Assembly (NCBI GenBank): GCA_016946835.1
Contig: JACVTC010000021.1
Location: 847,501 to 907,500 of the forward strand
Direction of reading: 5' to 3'
From: Neocallimastix lanati (nom. inval.)
Taxonomy: Eukaryota; Neocallimastigomycota; Neocallimastigomycetes; Neocallimastigales; Neocallimastigaceae
Length of the DNA: 60,000 nucleotides
The notes below the pieces were generated by a model. The model did no database searches and had not been told where the DNA came from. It saw nothing but the letters and a program-made list of their open reading frames with translations. The translations under genes were made by a program, and so were the position numbers. This document shows, one piece after another, positions 29,271 to 41,649 of this stretch (position 1 is its first letter; the number at the start of each line of letters is the position of its first letter).

Positions 29271-29996
29271 TTAATATTTTTATTCATTTATTTATTTATT
29301 TATTTATTAGTATTATTATTCTTTTATTCATTAATAATATTTTATTTCATTCATTCATTAACAATTTATATTTATTAACATTTCATTTATTTATTTATTT
29401 ATTTATTTATAATCTTATTTATTAATAATATTATATATTCGTTCATTAACAATAATATTTATCAGCAATATTAATTATTTATTTATTTATTTAATTTTTA
29501 ATTCATAATTGTACCTATTTTTTCAATATTTTCGGAATGATATCGGAGACAATCACCATTAAATGGATGGTTATCAAAAAAAAAAATAAATAATAAATAA
29601 TAAATAATAAATAATAAAAAGAGTATTTATTAATAAATAATAAATAATAAATAATAAATAATAAATAATAAATAATAAATAATAAATAATAAATAATAAA
29701 TAATAACTGATAATTAATAATAAATAAATAATAAATAATAATTGAATAAATAATAATAATTAAAAGAGTGAAATCAAATCCATCCCTGAAACATTTTTTT
29801 TAGGAGTTTTTTTTTTTTACTAATTTAAGAAACACAGAAAAAATTAAAATTTATTTCAATAGTTATATGATTATCTTCTTTTATTCATTTTATTATAAAA
29901 TAAAGTTTAAGGGAAATACACCATTGTTTAAATAAAAATAAATCATAATCTTTATATTATATTATTAATAAAAAGATCAAAGATGAACATAATAAA

Positions 29997-30205
29997 TAAA
30001 TAATAAATAAATAAATAATAAATAAATAAATAAATAATAAATAAATAAATAATAAATAAATAAATAAATAAATAATAAATAAATAATAAATAAATAAATA
30101 ATAAATAAATAAATAAATAATAAATAAATAAATAATAAATAAATAAATAAATAATAAATAATAAATAATAAATAAATAAATAAATAAATAATAAATAATA
30201 AATAA

Positions 30206-30237
<32 letters not shown>

Positions 30238-30311
30238 AAATAAATAATAAATAAATAAATAAATAAATAATAAATAAATAAATAAATAATAAATAAATAA
30301 ATAATAAATAA

Positions 30312-30355
<44 letters not shown>

Positions 30356-30365
30356 AAATAATAAT
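29997..30365. repeat. Mixed (AAAT)/(AAT) array
   Basis: About 370 bp made only of AAAT and AAT blocks in variable order, ending just before the dispersed repeat at 30390. Confidence 0.9.
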
Positions 30366-30389
30366 ATTTTTTTTTTTAATTTACTGTGT

Positions 30390-30525
30390 GTATCGCCTTA
30401 TTTTCAGCCTTCCCCCCTCCTAGAGTAATTGGAGTAGTGAGGTAATCACAACACTTCCATATGCTTTCACATAGACAAATAATATCTATAAATAATATGT
30501 GGACGGCCTTACTGAATGTTCAGGA
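30390..30525 (+). repeat. Dispersed repeat R, copy 1
   Basis: Shares blocks with the reverse complement of 34150-34290 in the same order: CCTCCCCCCTC-like, AACACTTC.TATGCTTTCACAT, and GTGGAC.GCCTTACTGA.TGTTCAG. No coding frame seen. It ends where the copia remnant begins. Confidence 0.75.
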
Positions 30526-30720
30526 GATGTCAGATACTATTTCAATAGAGATAGCATATTAAAGAAAAGAATAAACATTAAAATATGAAGACACCGAAAA
30601 CATGCTAGTTGGTGTATTAACAAAAGATTCAAATGATACAAAAATACCTAAATTTACAAATAATATTTTTTAGATAAAAATCGCATTTGAAGAGGAGTGA
30701 TAACTACTTACTAAATAATT
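30526..30720 (+). pseudogene. Copia RNase H C-terminal remnant with PPT-like end
   Basis: Matches, on the opposite strand, the remnant at about 41700-41880: ATTAACAAAAGATTCAAAT, then CTAAATTTACAAATAATATT. Stops and a shifted frame make it dead. GAAGAGGAG followed by TGATAA near 30690 looks like a polypurine tract and LTR start. TATTTATTCATATGTGA is then repeated twice at 30729-30766. Confidence 0.65.
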
Positions 30721-31233
30721 ATACTCCATATTTATTCATATGTGACATATTTATTCATATGTGATATAAAACAAAATAGGTGTTAAATAAACAATATTTT
30801 GGTATATTTGAATATTTATATCTATTCAGATAATTAAATTTTATTATCTTATTATTTATAATAATAATTATTTCAATATATATTATTATAATTATAATAA
30901 TTATAATACTTTATTTCATATAAAATTTATATATTTCTATATATTAGAATATATAATTAATAGATTACCTATTTCTTAATAAATAGATTAGATTATTTAT
31001 ATTAGAAATAGAGAACTCGCTTGTAAAAATTTATAGGAATTAGAATTATTATTTTAATTATACAAATATTATTATTAATAAAATTTACTAAACTACCATT
31101 ATTTAAAACCCACTGCTTATAAATTATTGCACATAAAAGTCCCGCATATCAATATATATAACAAATGCATTCACAGGATGTACATGACTTACATATGTAA
31201 TAATTTTTGTTTCTTATAATTATTATTTTATAA

Positions 31234-31505
31234 TAATAAATAATAAATAATTGAATAATAAATAATAAATAATAAATAATAAATAATAAATAATAAATAA
31301 TAAATAATAAATAATAAATAATAAATAATAAATAATAAATAATAAATCATAAATAATAAATCATAAATAATAAATAATAAATAATAAATAATAAATAATA
31401 AATAATAAATAATAAATAATAAATAATAAATAATAAATAATAAATAATAAATAATAAATAATAAATAATAAATAATAAATAATAAATAATTGAATAATAA
31501 ATAAA
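31234..31505. repeat. 7-bp (TAAATAA)n array
   Basis: About 38 copies with a few TCA or TTGA variants. Confidence 0.9.
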
Positions 31506-31579
31506 AAGTGTATTAATAAGTAATTTTTTTTTTAAAAAAAATTTTTAAGAAATTTCAATGAACCAACATTGAAAATGGA

Positions 31580-32607
31580 AAATGAATGAATGAATGAATG
31601 AATGAATGACAGAATGAATGACAGAATGAATGACAGAATGAATGAATGAATGACAGAATGAATGACAGAATGAATGACAGAATGAATGAATGAATGAATG
31701 AATGAATGAATGAATGAATGAATGAATGACAGAATGAATGACAGAATGAATGAATGAATGAATGAATGAATGAATGAATGAATGACAGAATGAATGACAG
31801 AATGAATGACAGAATGAATGACAGAATGAATGATAGAATGAATGACAGAATGAATGACAGAATGAATGAATGAATGAATGAATGAATGAATGAATGACAG
31901 AATGAATGAATGAATGACAGAATGAATGACAGAATGAATGACAGAATGAATGAATGAATGAATGAATGAATGAATGAATGAATGACAGAATGAATGACAG
32001 AATGAATGAATGAATGAATGAATGAAAGAATGACAGAATGAATGACAGAATGAATGACAGAATGAATGACAGAATGAATGACAGAATGAATGAATGAATG
32101 AATGAATGAATGAATGAATGACAGAATGAATGAATGAATGACAGAATGAATGAATGAATGACAGAATGAATGACAGAATGAATGAATGAATGACAGAATG
32201 AATGACAGAATGAATGAATGAATGAATGAATGAATGAATGACAGAATGAATGACAGAATGAATGAACGAATGAATGAATGAATGAATGAATGAATGAATG
32301 AATGAATGACAGAATGAATGACAGAATGAATGACAGAATGAATGAATGAATGACAGAATGAATGACAGAATGAATGACAGAATGAATGAATGAATGAATG
32401 AATGAATGAATGAATGACAGAATGAATGACAGAATGAATGACAGAATGAATGACAGAATGAATGACAGAATGAATGACAGAATGAATGAATGAATGAATG
32501 AATGAATGACAGAATGAATGACAGAATGAATGACAGAATGAATGAATGAATGACAGAATGAATGACAGAATGAATGACAGAATGAATGAATGAATGAATG
32601 AATGAAT
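31580..32607. repeat. 1-kb two-unit tetranucleotide array (GAAT/GACA)
   Basis: Roughly 255 consecutive 4-bp units, almost all GAAT or GACA in one register, with rare GATA, GAAA and GAAC. GACA never occurs twice in a row; it is spaced by runs of 2 to about 10 GAAT. All frames hit TGA, so it is non-coding. Confidence 0.95.
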
Positions 32608-34003
32608 GGTTTATACTAGTTGAATATATATTTAAAAAAATAGAATTTAATTAAATCAAACCCTACTTCAACTTTTTTTTTGGTAATAAAGCTTAGTGGG
32701 TAAAAAAATTACATTGTTAAAGTTTTTTACCTGGTAAATAACGATTTAATATAAAAAAAATAAAATATAAAATTTTTAAATAATATGTTTAAATGCTACA
32801 CAATATGGACTACTGTGAATCCTATTTAATTTTACATATAAATTCATTTATTGTTCATTTCTCAATTAAAATAGGGTATGGATAAGCAACATAAGAAAGA
32901 AAGAGTCATCAGTTAAAAAAATTAAAATTAAAAAAATAAAAATTAAAAAAATAAAAAATAAAAAAATAAAAAATAAAAAAATAAAAATTAAAAAAATAAA
33001 AATTAAAAAAATAAAAAATAAAGAAATAAAAAATAAAGAAATAAAAAATAAAAAATGGAAAAATTTTTATAAAAAATGGAAAAGGATTTTATAAAAAATG
33101 GTATAAGAAAAAAAAAATAATATATTAAATATTATAAAAGTATAAGAATATTATGTAGTAATATATAGATACTATGTTTAATATTATCTAAATTTATTAA
33201 AGTATCCTTTAGATTTATCTTGTGGAAAGAGACTGTTGCAATTCACTGTTATTTATTTTTACTTTAATATTATTATTTATTGAAATGAGTTATTGTGAAA
33301 TTTTCATTTGTATATATTCAACTGTTGAAGCAACTCAAGTAGGAAATATTTTACAAGATATAAAATGAGAGTAAAAGGAATAAAAAAAATATATATATAT
33401 TTTTTGTTTTCAATTATTTTATTATTATATTGAATAATTCAATGTTAATAGTATCTGTAATAACTTTGTAAATTTTATTACTGAGTTTAAATACTTCATG
33501 ATATATATATATATATATTTTTTTTTTATAATAAATTTCCAAATGAAATCTTAATAACTACAAATAATTTTAAAGATAATCTACTTTAGTAAAACATATT
33601 TATATTTTATTTTATTTTTATTTTTTTTTTTTTGCTTATTTTATTAAAAAAAAAAAAAAAAAAAAGGTGAATAAAATAAACTATATTACCATTAAAATGT
33701 TTATATATATATATATTTTTTAAATAAACATATTATTAATTCTCATAATAATTAAAATCAAAATATTTATTAATTTATTAATAAATATTTTGATTTTAAT
33801 AAATAATATATTATATATTATTTATCTATTTATTATTTAATTATTAATTATTATTCAATTATTCAAATATTTATTATTTAATATTCATTATTTAATATTC
33901 ATTATTTCATTATTTATTATTTATTATAATGTAGACAAGATACTGTCTTAACTGTTGTCCTGAAAGGGTTGGATAAGTACTATTATTTAATATTAGCATT
34001 TAA
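32608..34003. other. AT-rich spacer
   Basis: Includes an AAAAAATAAAAATT-type tandem array at about 32915-33056 and poly-A/T. No coding segment seen. Confidence 0.7.
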
Positions 34004-34054
34004 GTACAATCTAACTCATTGAGTTAGTACATATCTCATTGAGTTAGGTTGTAC
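34004..34054. repeat. 51-bp nested palindrome
   Basis: GTACAATCTAACTCA pairs with TGAGTTAGGTTGTAC (one mismatch), and each arm also contains a self-complementary CTAACTCA/TGAGTTAG core, so two small hairpins or one long one could form. It lies about 100 bp from dispersed repeat R copy 2 and may be part of that element. Confidence 0.75.
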
Positions 34055-34149
34055 TGGCCTCCCTTCAAAGGGAAGTTAGGAACTGGAGAAGCACTTCGAG
34101 AAAAAGTGTACTAGAAAATTATCTGCAATAAAATATATGACAGAGCACC

Positions 34150-34290
34150 AATGCTGAACACTCAGTAAGGCTGTCCACCAAAGGTTATTATCTGCCAATG
34201 TGAAAGCATACAGAAGTGTTATGGCTACCTCAATATTCCCATACCCTTGAGGGGGGAGGCTTAAAATTAGGGCGGTAAACACCGGAAATA
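34150..34290 (-). repeat. Dispersed repeat R, copy 2 (inverted relative to copy 1)
   Basis: The reverse complement aligns with 30390-30525 across most of its length. An 86-codon minus-strand ORF spans it but does not resemble a known protein. The nearby string GATATAAAACAAAGAGGTGT (34361-34380) also recurs near 30764-30784, on the same strand. Confidence 0.7.
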
Positions 34291-34299
34291 AAATAAAAA

Positions 34300-35584
34300 A
34301 AAAATGGTTCAGCAAAGAGGATAATGGATAATTCATTCATGATATTTTATATATAGAATTGATATAAAACAAAGAGGTGTAACAGCATATTTGTAGATTT
34401 AATAATAATTATTAAAAAAGACAAATTTATATCTTTTTGTCAACAATCATTTTTATAATCATTTTATTTCTTATTCATATATTAGATTATAATTTGATAA
34501 AGTACGCCTTTGGTTCAAGTTCTCTTGTTGGGAGAAGTTTTATAAATTTGTTATTTAATTATAAAATTTTATTTATTTATTATTTAAAAGTAATTATAAA
34601 ACTTAGTTGTTACATTTATTTAATTATTCATTGTAAATATAAAAGTAATTATATAATATAAATTAAATATTGTATGAAGTAAATTGGCATAAAATATTGC
34701 AAAGAATTAACATAAAGAAAAAGTATTCTTTTTATAATTTTCTTTAACTATAAACTATTTTAAAAATAATAAAAATTAATTATTTAGTATTTAAAGTATT
34801 TAAGATAAAAGTATAAAATAAAATATAAAATATTAAAATAAAATATTCATAAAATATTAATAAAAATATAAATTTATTATAATTAATAAAATATAAAATA
34901 TAAATATAAAATAATAATTATTAAAATAATTAAAAATATAATAAAATAAAATATTAAATATAAAAATAATAAAAATATTAAAAAGAAAATTATAAATTAT
35001 TTCAATTTTAACATAACATAAAATTTATGTAATAAATTTTATGTTTACATTAATTTTTATGTTCTTTCATAATTTTATGTCTTTACATAATTTTAATTTT
35101 ATCACGTTATTTTCGATCACGTTTTATTTCTGTCACGAATTTGCAAATGATTTATTAATTTATTTTTATGTAATTATTAATAAAATAATTTATTAATAAT
35201 TAAAGTTTTTATTTACGTTTTATATCAAATTCATATATATAAATAATTGTAATATTATTTATATTAAATAATTAATTTCTTTTTAAATATATTATAAAAG
35301 TAATATTCTTATTATATATTATATATTCTTATATTCTTATTTATTTTAAAATTTATATTAATAAGTAATTCTTATATATATTATAATATAATAAAATAGT
35401 TATATTTAATTATATTATATTATAATTAAATATATATTTAGAGTTGATATAATTTGTTGTATTATTTATATATTATTATTTTATATTTATTATAAAAATT
35501 AATAATTTTTTTTATGTAAAAATAATCCTATTAGAAAGGATCGTTGACTTCATTATTAGACCTAGGTTTAACTTTGTTTAATTT
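34300..35584. other. AT-rich spacer
   Basis: No gene seen. A slightly GC-richer patch at 35530-35584 leads into the candidate transposon end. Confidence 0.65.
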
Positions 35585-35604
35585 GGGGGTGGTGCGTTTC
35601 GGAA
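35585..35604 (+). repeat. Candidate left terminal inverted repeat
   Basis: GGGGGTGGTGCGTTTCGGAA; the last 11 bases (GCGTTTCGGAA) are perfectly inverted at the other end, and 16 of 20 bases match overall. A partial second copy (TTTCGGAATGTGGCTT) follows at about 35637. Confidence 0.5.
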
Positions 35605-36103
35605 TGTGGCTTTAAATATTTTTACATAAATTTTCATTTCGGAATGTGGCTTATATTATTTTTTTTATAAATTTTTATTTATGAATATAATATTTAAATA
35701 TTAAAATAAAATGGCACATATAATTTCTTTGAAAAAATAATTATTAAAAATATTTAAAATGTGATATATTTCAAAAAAAATAATGATTTACATTCGCCAT
35801 ATTCTGAAAATTTTTATTTATTTATTAATTTATTCATTTAATTATTTAATAATAATATTTAATAATATTTCTTTTTATACTATTTTCTAATTATAAAGTT
35901 TGTTTATTATATGGAAATATAATAATTTACATTAATTTAAAATACTGTAAAAATTATAATAAAATTCATGTTAATATATATGAATATGCTATATCATTTA
36001 TTTATTATATAATTTATTTGTTGCTAAATTCAGTTTTTATATTAATTTCATATCAATATCTTATTTATTTTATTTTATCATATTATATATTATTATTTCA
36101 CTG

Positions 36104-37232
36104 CATATTTATTTTATTTTATTTTATTTTATTTTATTTCGATTGATACTTGCAATTTATTATAATTCACATATTTATTTTATTTTATTAGTACTTGTAT
36201 TTTTATTATAATTCAAATATTTATTTTGTTTTATTTTATTTTATTTTTATTAATACTTGTATTTTTATTATAATTCAAATAATTTTTTTATTTTATTTTA
36301 TTTTATTTTATTTTATTTTATTTTATTTTATTTTTATTAATACTTTATTCCTTTATATTACTTCACTATTTTATTTTATTTTTATTAATACTTTATTCCT
36401 TTATATTACTTCACTATTTTATTTTATTTTATTTTATTTTATTTTATTTTATTTTATTTTATTTTATTTTATTTTATTTTATTTTATTTTATTTTATTTT
36501 ATTTTATTTTATTTTATTTTATTTTATTTTATTTTATTTTATTTATTTTATTTTATTTTATTTTATTTTATTTTATTTTATTTTATTTTATTTTATTTTA
36601 TTTTATTTATTTTATTTTATTTTATTTTATTTTATTTTATTTTATTTTATTTTATTTTATTTTATTTTATTTTATTTATTTTATTTTATTTTATTTTATT
36701 TTATTTTATTTTATTTTATTTTATTTTATTTTATTTTATTTTATTTTATTTTATTTTATTTTATTTTATTTTATTTTATTTTATTTTATTTTATTTTATT
36801 TTATTTTATTTTATTTTATTTTATTTTATTTTATTTTATTTTATTTTATTTATTTTATTTTATTTTATTTTATTTTATTTTATTAATACTTTATTCCTTT
36901 ATATTACTTCACTATTTATTTTATTTTATTTCTTTTATTTTATTTTATTTTATTTTATTTTTATTAATACTTTATTCTTTAATATTACTTCACTATTTAT
37001 TTTATTTTATTTTATTTTTATTAATACTTTATTCTTTAATATTACTTCACTATTTATTTTATTTTATTTCTTTTATTTTATTTTATTTTATTTTATTTTA
37101 TTTTATTTTATTTCTTTTATTTTATTTTATTTTATTTTATTTTATTTTATTTTATTTTATTTTATTTTATTTTATTTTATTTTATTTTATTTTATTTTAT
37201 TTTATTTTATTTTATTTTATTTTATTTTATTC
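36104..37232. repeat. (TTTTA)n array with embedded longer units
   Basis: Mostly TTTTA, interrupted by about five copies of a longer block containing AATACTTTATTC and TATTACTTCACTA. A 734-codon ORF over this and the next array is an artefact of a stop-poor repeat. Confidence 0.9.
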
Positions 37233-38325
37233 AATCTGTACTTCATATTTATATTTCAATATTTATTCATTTTATTTTATTTTATTTTATTTTATTTTAT
37301 TCAATCTGTACTTTATATTTATATTTCAACTATTTATTTTATTTTATTTTATTTTATTTTATTTTATTTTATTTTATTCAATCTGTACTTCATATTTATA
37401 TTTCAACTATTTATTTTATTTTATTCATTCTGTATTTCATATTTATATTTCAACTATTTATTTTATTTTATTCAATCTGTACTTTATATTTATATTTCAA
37501 CTATTAATTTTATTTTATTCATCCTGTACTTTATATTTATATTTCAACTATTTATTTTATTTTATTCAATCTGTACTTCATATTTTTATTTCAACTATTT
37601 ATTTTATTTTATTTTATTCAATCTGTACTTTATATTTATATTTCAACTATTAATTTTATTTTATTCATCCTGTACTTTATATTTATATTTCAACTATTTA
37701 TTTTATTTTATTCATTCTGTACTTCATATTTATATTTCAACTATTTATTTTATTTTATTCAATCTGTACTTTATATTTATATTTCAACTATTTATTTTAT
37801 TTTATTCATTCTGTACTTCATATTTATATTTCAACTATTTATTTTATTTTATTCAATCTGTACTTCATATTTATATTTCAACTATTTATTTTATTTTATT
37901 CATCCTGTACTTTATATTTATATTTCAACTATTTATTTTATTTTATTCATTCTGTACTTCATATTTATATTTCAACTATTTATTTTATTTTATTCAATCT
38001 GTACTTCATATTTATATTTCAACTATTTATTTTATTTTATTCATCCTGTACTTTATATTTATATTTCAACTATTTATTTTATTTTATTCATTCTGTACTT
38101 CATATTTATATTTCAACTATTTATTTTATTTTATTCAATCTGTACTTTATATTTATATTTCAACTATATATTTTATTTTATTTTATTCAATCTGTACTTC
38201 ATATTTATATTTCAACTATTTATTTTATTTTATTCATTCTGTATTTCATATTTATATTTCAACTATTTATTTTATTTTATTCAATTTGTACTTTATATTT
38301 ATATTTCAACTATTTATTTTTATTT
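37232..38325. repeat. 47-bp minisatellite, about 22 copies
   Basis: Spacing of the CTGTACTT motif is 47 bp through most of the array. The core is CTGTACTTCATATTTATATT followed by a TTCAACTATT segment and TTTTA units. T/C variants alternate between neighbouring copies. Confidence 0.9.
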
Positions 38326-38399
38326 TATTTTATATACTTATACTTCTATATTATTACATTCTATATTTTTTTCATTTTATTTTTAAATATTCTTTTTAA

Positions 38400-39186
38400 A
38401 ATTCTTATTTCCTTTTTAATATTTTTTTATCTAATATTTTAAATAAATTTTATATAATACGAAAATCTTTTTTACTCAGGAGCATTATATTTAACTTGAT
38501 AAGGAAAGATTATTTGAAAATTTAATTATAAATATTAAATTAAAACTTTTTTTAGTAATAGTAATAATAACAATAACATTTTTAAACATAAATTTCTATT
38601 AAATAATAAATAAATTATTTTAGATATTTATATTATACAAATCTAATAAACTAACAAAAAGAGCATTACTATTTTTACAAATAGTAAAGTTTTTTTAGAA
38701 AGCCTGATAGAAATAATTTAAAATATTAATTATTTTCTTTTATAAGTATTATAATACTTAAATATCATTATATATATTTAAAATGTATATTTGAATATTT
38801 ATTAAAAATATGAAATATACATTAAATATATTTTTAAAAAATATATTAATTTAATAATTGGTTTATTTTATAAAAATTATTTATTTATTTATTAATTTAC
38901 TACAATATAAAATAAAAATAATGAGAAATGCAATACATTCATATTTTTAATATTTTATAATACTAATATATAATAATAAAGACATCTTTTAATTTTATTT
39001 AATAATATTTAATTAAGTAAAAAATATTTAAAATAAATTTATAAAAAAAATTTTTTTTTAATATTTTTAAGCTAACCCTATCAATAAATATTAAATAAAT
39101 TTAAATATTGAATTTCTTATTAAATAAAAAAATTTAATTTTCATTTAATTGTAATTATGATTTTGAAAGGATTTTAATAATTATTT
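38400..39186. other. AT-rich 3' flank of the MULE ORF
   Basis: No coding segment or further structured repeat seen. Confidence 0.65.
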
Positions 39187-40638
39187 TTATTTTGTTTTAT
39201 TAAAATTAATGATTTCATTATTCAATCTAATTAAACAATTAAACCAATTTTCGATGATATCATTTTTACTACATCCAATATTTTTTAATTCGGCTTCCAT
39301 ATTTTTATAATATTCAACTAAAATATTAATGTCATCGACCCTTTCTGATATTCTGCTCTTTTTTCTCCAAATTCCTTTAATTCTCATATGGTAATCATAG
39401 TAAGATTTGGATTCTTCAAATTGTATTGTATATATTAATTTATAAAATGAAGGCTTTTTTACAAATAAATTTTTTAAATAACTGTTATAAGATTCTGAAG
39501 CATTATTTGTTATGTGGTCTATATTATTGTAATAATTCCAATATTTTATATTATAGATATTTAGAAATGTTTTCTCAAAATAATCTAAAAAATTCAAAAA
39601 TTGGGAACAGGTAGATTTATATCTCATGCATGTATTTTTAATTTTATTAAAAATATCAGGTATGTATTCAATATTAATAAAACATAAATTAGAAATCGCT
39701 TTATAATAAGTATTTAAAATATTATGATCTTTTACTTCCTTGTAACATAATTTATTTTTTTTTGTCATTAATAATCTTTTATAATGCCAAAAACAATATT
39801 TAATATTTATATTGGGAAAAATATTTTCCACTGCATTAGATATTCCTTTTTCAAAATCACAATGAAAAATTTTTTCTGAGAAATTAATATTTGCATTATA
39901 TTTAATTATATTTTTTTTTATTTCATTAAATAATATTTCGTAAGTTGTTTGTTCTTTGTTTTTTAATATTGACATGGAAGTAGTGTAAAAACAATTTAAT
40001 TCTGTAACATAAGTTCTGGTAATGAATACTTGATAACTATTAGTTGGAGCTATTAAAAATGTACCATCAGCAAATATATGTTTATTCTCCATAAATAATT
40101 TTGCTTGGAATGGTGATTGAAAAATTATTATATTAGAATTTTTGAATATCATAAAGTATTCACCTCTTATTGTTTTATAATATTCAGATACATTAGGAAC
40201 TTCATCAAATGTTTTTACATTAGGAAATAATTGTTTGTTTTTATATCTTGTTATTTGGGATTTAATTGTTTTATATTCAGGGCATATATATCCTATTTCT
40301 TGAGAAATTTTATCAAATATGCGTTTTGATTTTATATCAGAAGGAATCAAACTTTTTTTTATTTCATCTTTAATTTTATGTTTTATTAATGATTTGGATG
40401 CATTAATTTCATTACCAGGATGATTATGTGAAGAATCATAATTTAAAACCTCTTTATTATCATTTAAAATAATAAAAGACTTACATTTATTTAATGTTTT
40501 ATATTCTGTACATCTATATATTTTTGTATTATCTTTTTTTAATTTTGAAAAATTATATTTAAATTTTCGATCTATAATTATTTGCTCTTTTCCTCGATTT
40601 GTTTCACTTATATCAATTTTTAGATTTCCCTCCATCAA
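39187..40638 (-). CDS. FLYWCH zinc-finger MULE transposase, 483 aa, uninterrupted
   Basis: The N-terminal third (about residues 20-80) is FLYWCH-like: YRCTEYKTLNKCKSF, then HNHPG supplies the Cys/Cys and His/His ligands. The MULE core follows: FADGTF (first Asp), HCDFEKGISNA (second Asp), YCFWHYKR (C..H) and NNASESYNSYL (candidate Glu). The frame is intact with no stop, unlike the copia fragments, so this may be a recent or still working copy. A C-terminal SWIM-type zinc finger is not visible. MULE proteins cut and paste DNA at terminal inverted repeats. Low-complexity DNA surrounds it and no second ORF is present. Confidence 0.85.
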   Translation of the reverse strand: MMEGNLKIDISETNRGKEQIIIDRKFKYNFSKLKKDNTKIYRCTEYKTLNKCKSFIILNDNKEVLNYDSSHNHPGNEINASKSLIKHKIKDEIKKSLIPSDIKSKRIFDKISQEIGYICPEYKTIKSQITRYKNKQLFPNVKTFDEVPNVSEYYKTIRGEYFMIFKNSNIIIFQSPFQAKLFMENKHIFADGTFLIAPTNSYQVFITRTYVTELNCFYTTSMSILKNKEQTTYEILFNEIKKNIIKYNANINFSEKIFHCDFEKGISNAVENIFPNINIKYCFWHYKRLLMTKKNKLCYKEVKDHNILNTYYKAISNLCFINIEYIPDIFNKIKNTCMRYKSTCSQFLNFLDYFEKTFLNIYNIKYWNYYNNIDHITNNASESYNSYLKNLFVKKPSFYKLIYTIQFEESKSYYDYHMRIKGIWRKKSRISERVDDINILVEYYKNMEAELKNIGCSKNDIIENWFNCLIRLNNEIINFNKTK

Positions 40639-40659
40639 AATTTTTAATATAAATATTAA

Positions 40660-41290
40660 TAAATATGAAAATATTTATTTTTTATTTTTTATTTAATATG
40701 TATTTTCAATTTTTTTTAAAAATTACAATTATAAATATAAAAATATTTTATTTTATTTCAAGAAAATTATTAAAAAAATATTTATCTTTTTTTTTTTTAT
40801 TTTATTTTTTCATTATAAAATAAAATATTTATTTAATTATTATTTATTTATATAATAAAAAATTACAGTTATAAATATAAATAAATATGAAAATATTTTA
40901 TTTTATTTCAAGAAAATTACTAATAAAATATTTTATTTCAAGAAAATTACTAAAAAAATATTTATCTTTTCTTTTTTTTATTTTATTTTTTCATTATAAA
41001 ATAAAATATTTATTTAATTATTATTTATTTATATAATAAAAAATTACAGTTATAAATATAAATAAATATGAAAATATTTTATTTTATTTCAAGAAAATTA
41101 CTAATAAAATATTTTATTTCAAGAAAATTACTAAAAAAAATATTTATCTTTTCTTTTTTTTATTTTATTTTTTTATTATAAAAAAAAATATTTATTTAAT
41201 TATTATTTATTTATTTATTTATTTATTTATATAATAAAAAATTACAGTTATAAATATAAATAAAAATGAAAATATTTTATTTTATTTTTT
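40660..41290. repeat. 181-bp tandem repeat, about 3 copies plus a shortened one
   Basis: CATTATAAAATAAAATATTT recurs at 40811 and 40992, and in variant form at 41173, a spacing of exactly 181 bp. The array starts just upstream of the transposase ATG (40638) and could carry its promoter or transposase-binding sites. Confidence 0.85.
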
Positions 41291-41569
41291 TTGTATTTTA
41301 TTTTTTTAATCTTTTTTATTTTTTTTATTTTTTTTTTATTTTTAATTTTTTTTATTTTTTTATTTTTTTTATTTTTTTATTTTTTTATTTTTTTTATTTT
41401 TTTATTTTTTTATATTTTTATTTTTTATTATCAAATATATATTAAATTATGAAATTATTATAAAATAAAATATTTATTTAATTATTATTTAATTATTTAT
41501 TTATATAAAAAATTTTATATATAATACGCCATCTCAAAAAGCATGTGGCTTATATCTATTCACGTGCGG

Positions 41570-41589
41570 TTCCGAAACGCGCTCTCCCC
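41570..41589 (-). repeat. Candidate right terminal inverted repeat
   Basis: Plus strand TTCCGAAACGC (41570-41580) followed by a CT-rich stretch ending in CCCC. It is the inverted partner of 35585-35604. The direct 13-mer ATGTGGCTTATAT also occurs at 41543-41555 and 35644-35656. Confidence 0.5.
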
Positions 41590-41649
41590 TAACTATACAT
41601 AATATTTAAAAGGATTGTTAACATAAATTTATTAAACATAAAATTACCA

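Larger units (their letters stand above)
28059..30389. other. Repeat-rich spacer upstream of the DUF229 gene
   Basis: AAT- and AAAT-type simple repeats, a 38-bp tandem repeat (separate entry), an inverted GTTAATGTA/TACATTAAC pair near 28663-28690, and TTTA-rich tracts 29090-29500. No coding segment seen. Confidence 0.7.
35585..41589 (-). mobile_element. Candidate MULE transposon, about 6 kb
   Basis: An intact transposase ORF lies between two inverted GC-richer motifs (see terminal entries). Inside are the 2-kb (TTTTA)n/47-bp array and a 181-bp tandem array. I could not find a matching 9-bp target duplication, so the true ends may be farther out. Confidence 0.45.

Noticed and set aside
31580-32607. 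CRISPR-like array
   Set aside because: Units are 4 bp with no unique spacers and the host is eukaryotic.
34505-34535. Box-B-like GGTTCAAGTTC
   Set aside because: No matching acceptor stem or box A upstream.
36195-38399. A 734-codon ORF on the plus strand
   Set aside because: It is the translation of TTTTA and 47-bp repeats (Phe, Tyr, Leu, Ile only) and stays open because the repeat lacks stops in that frame.
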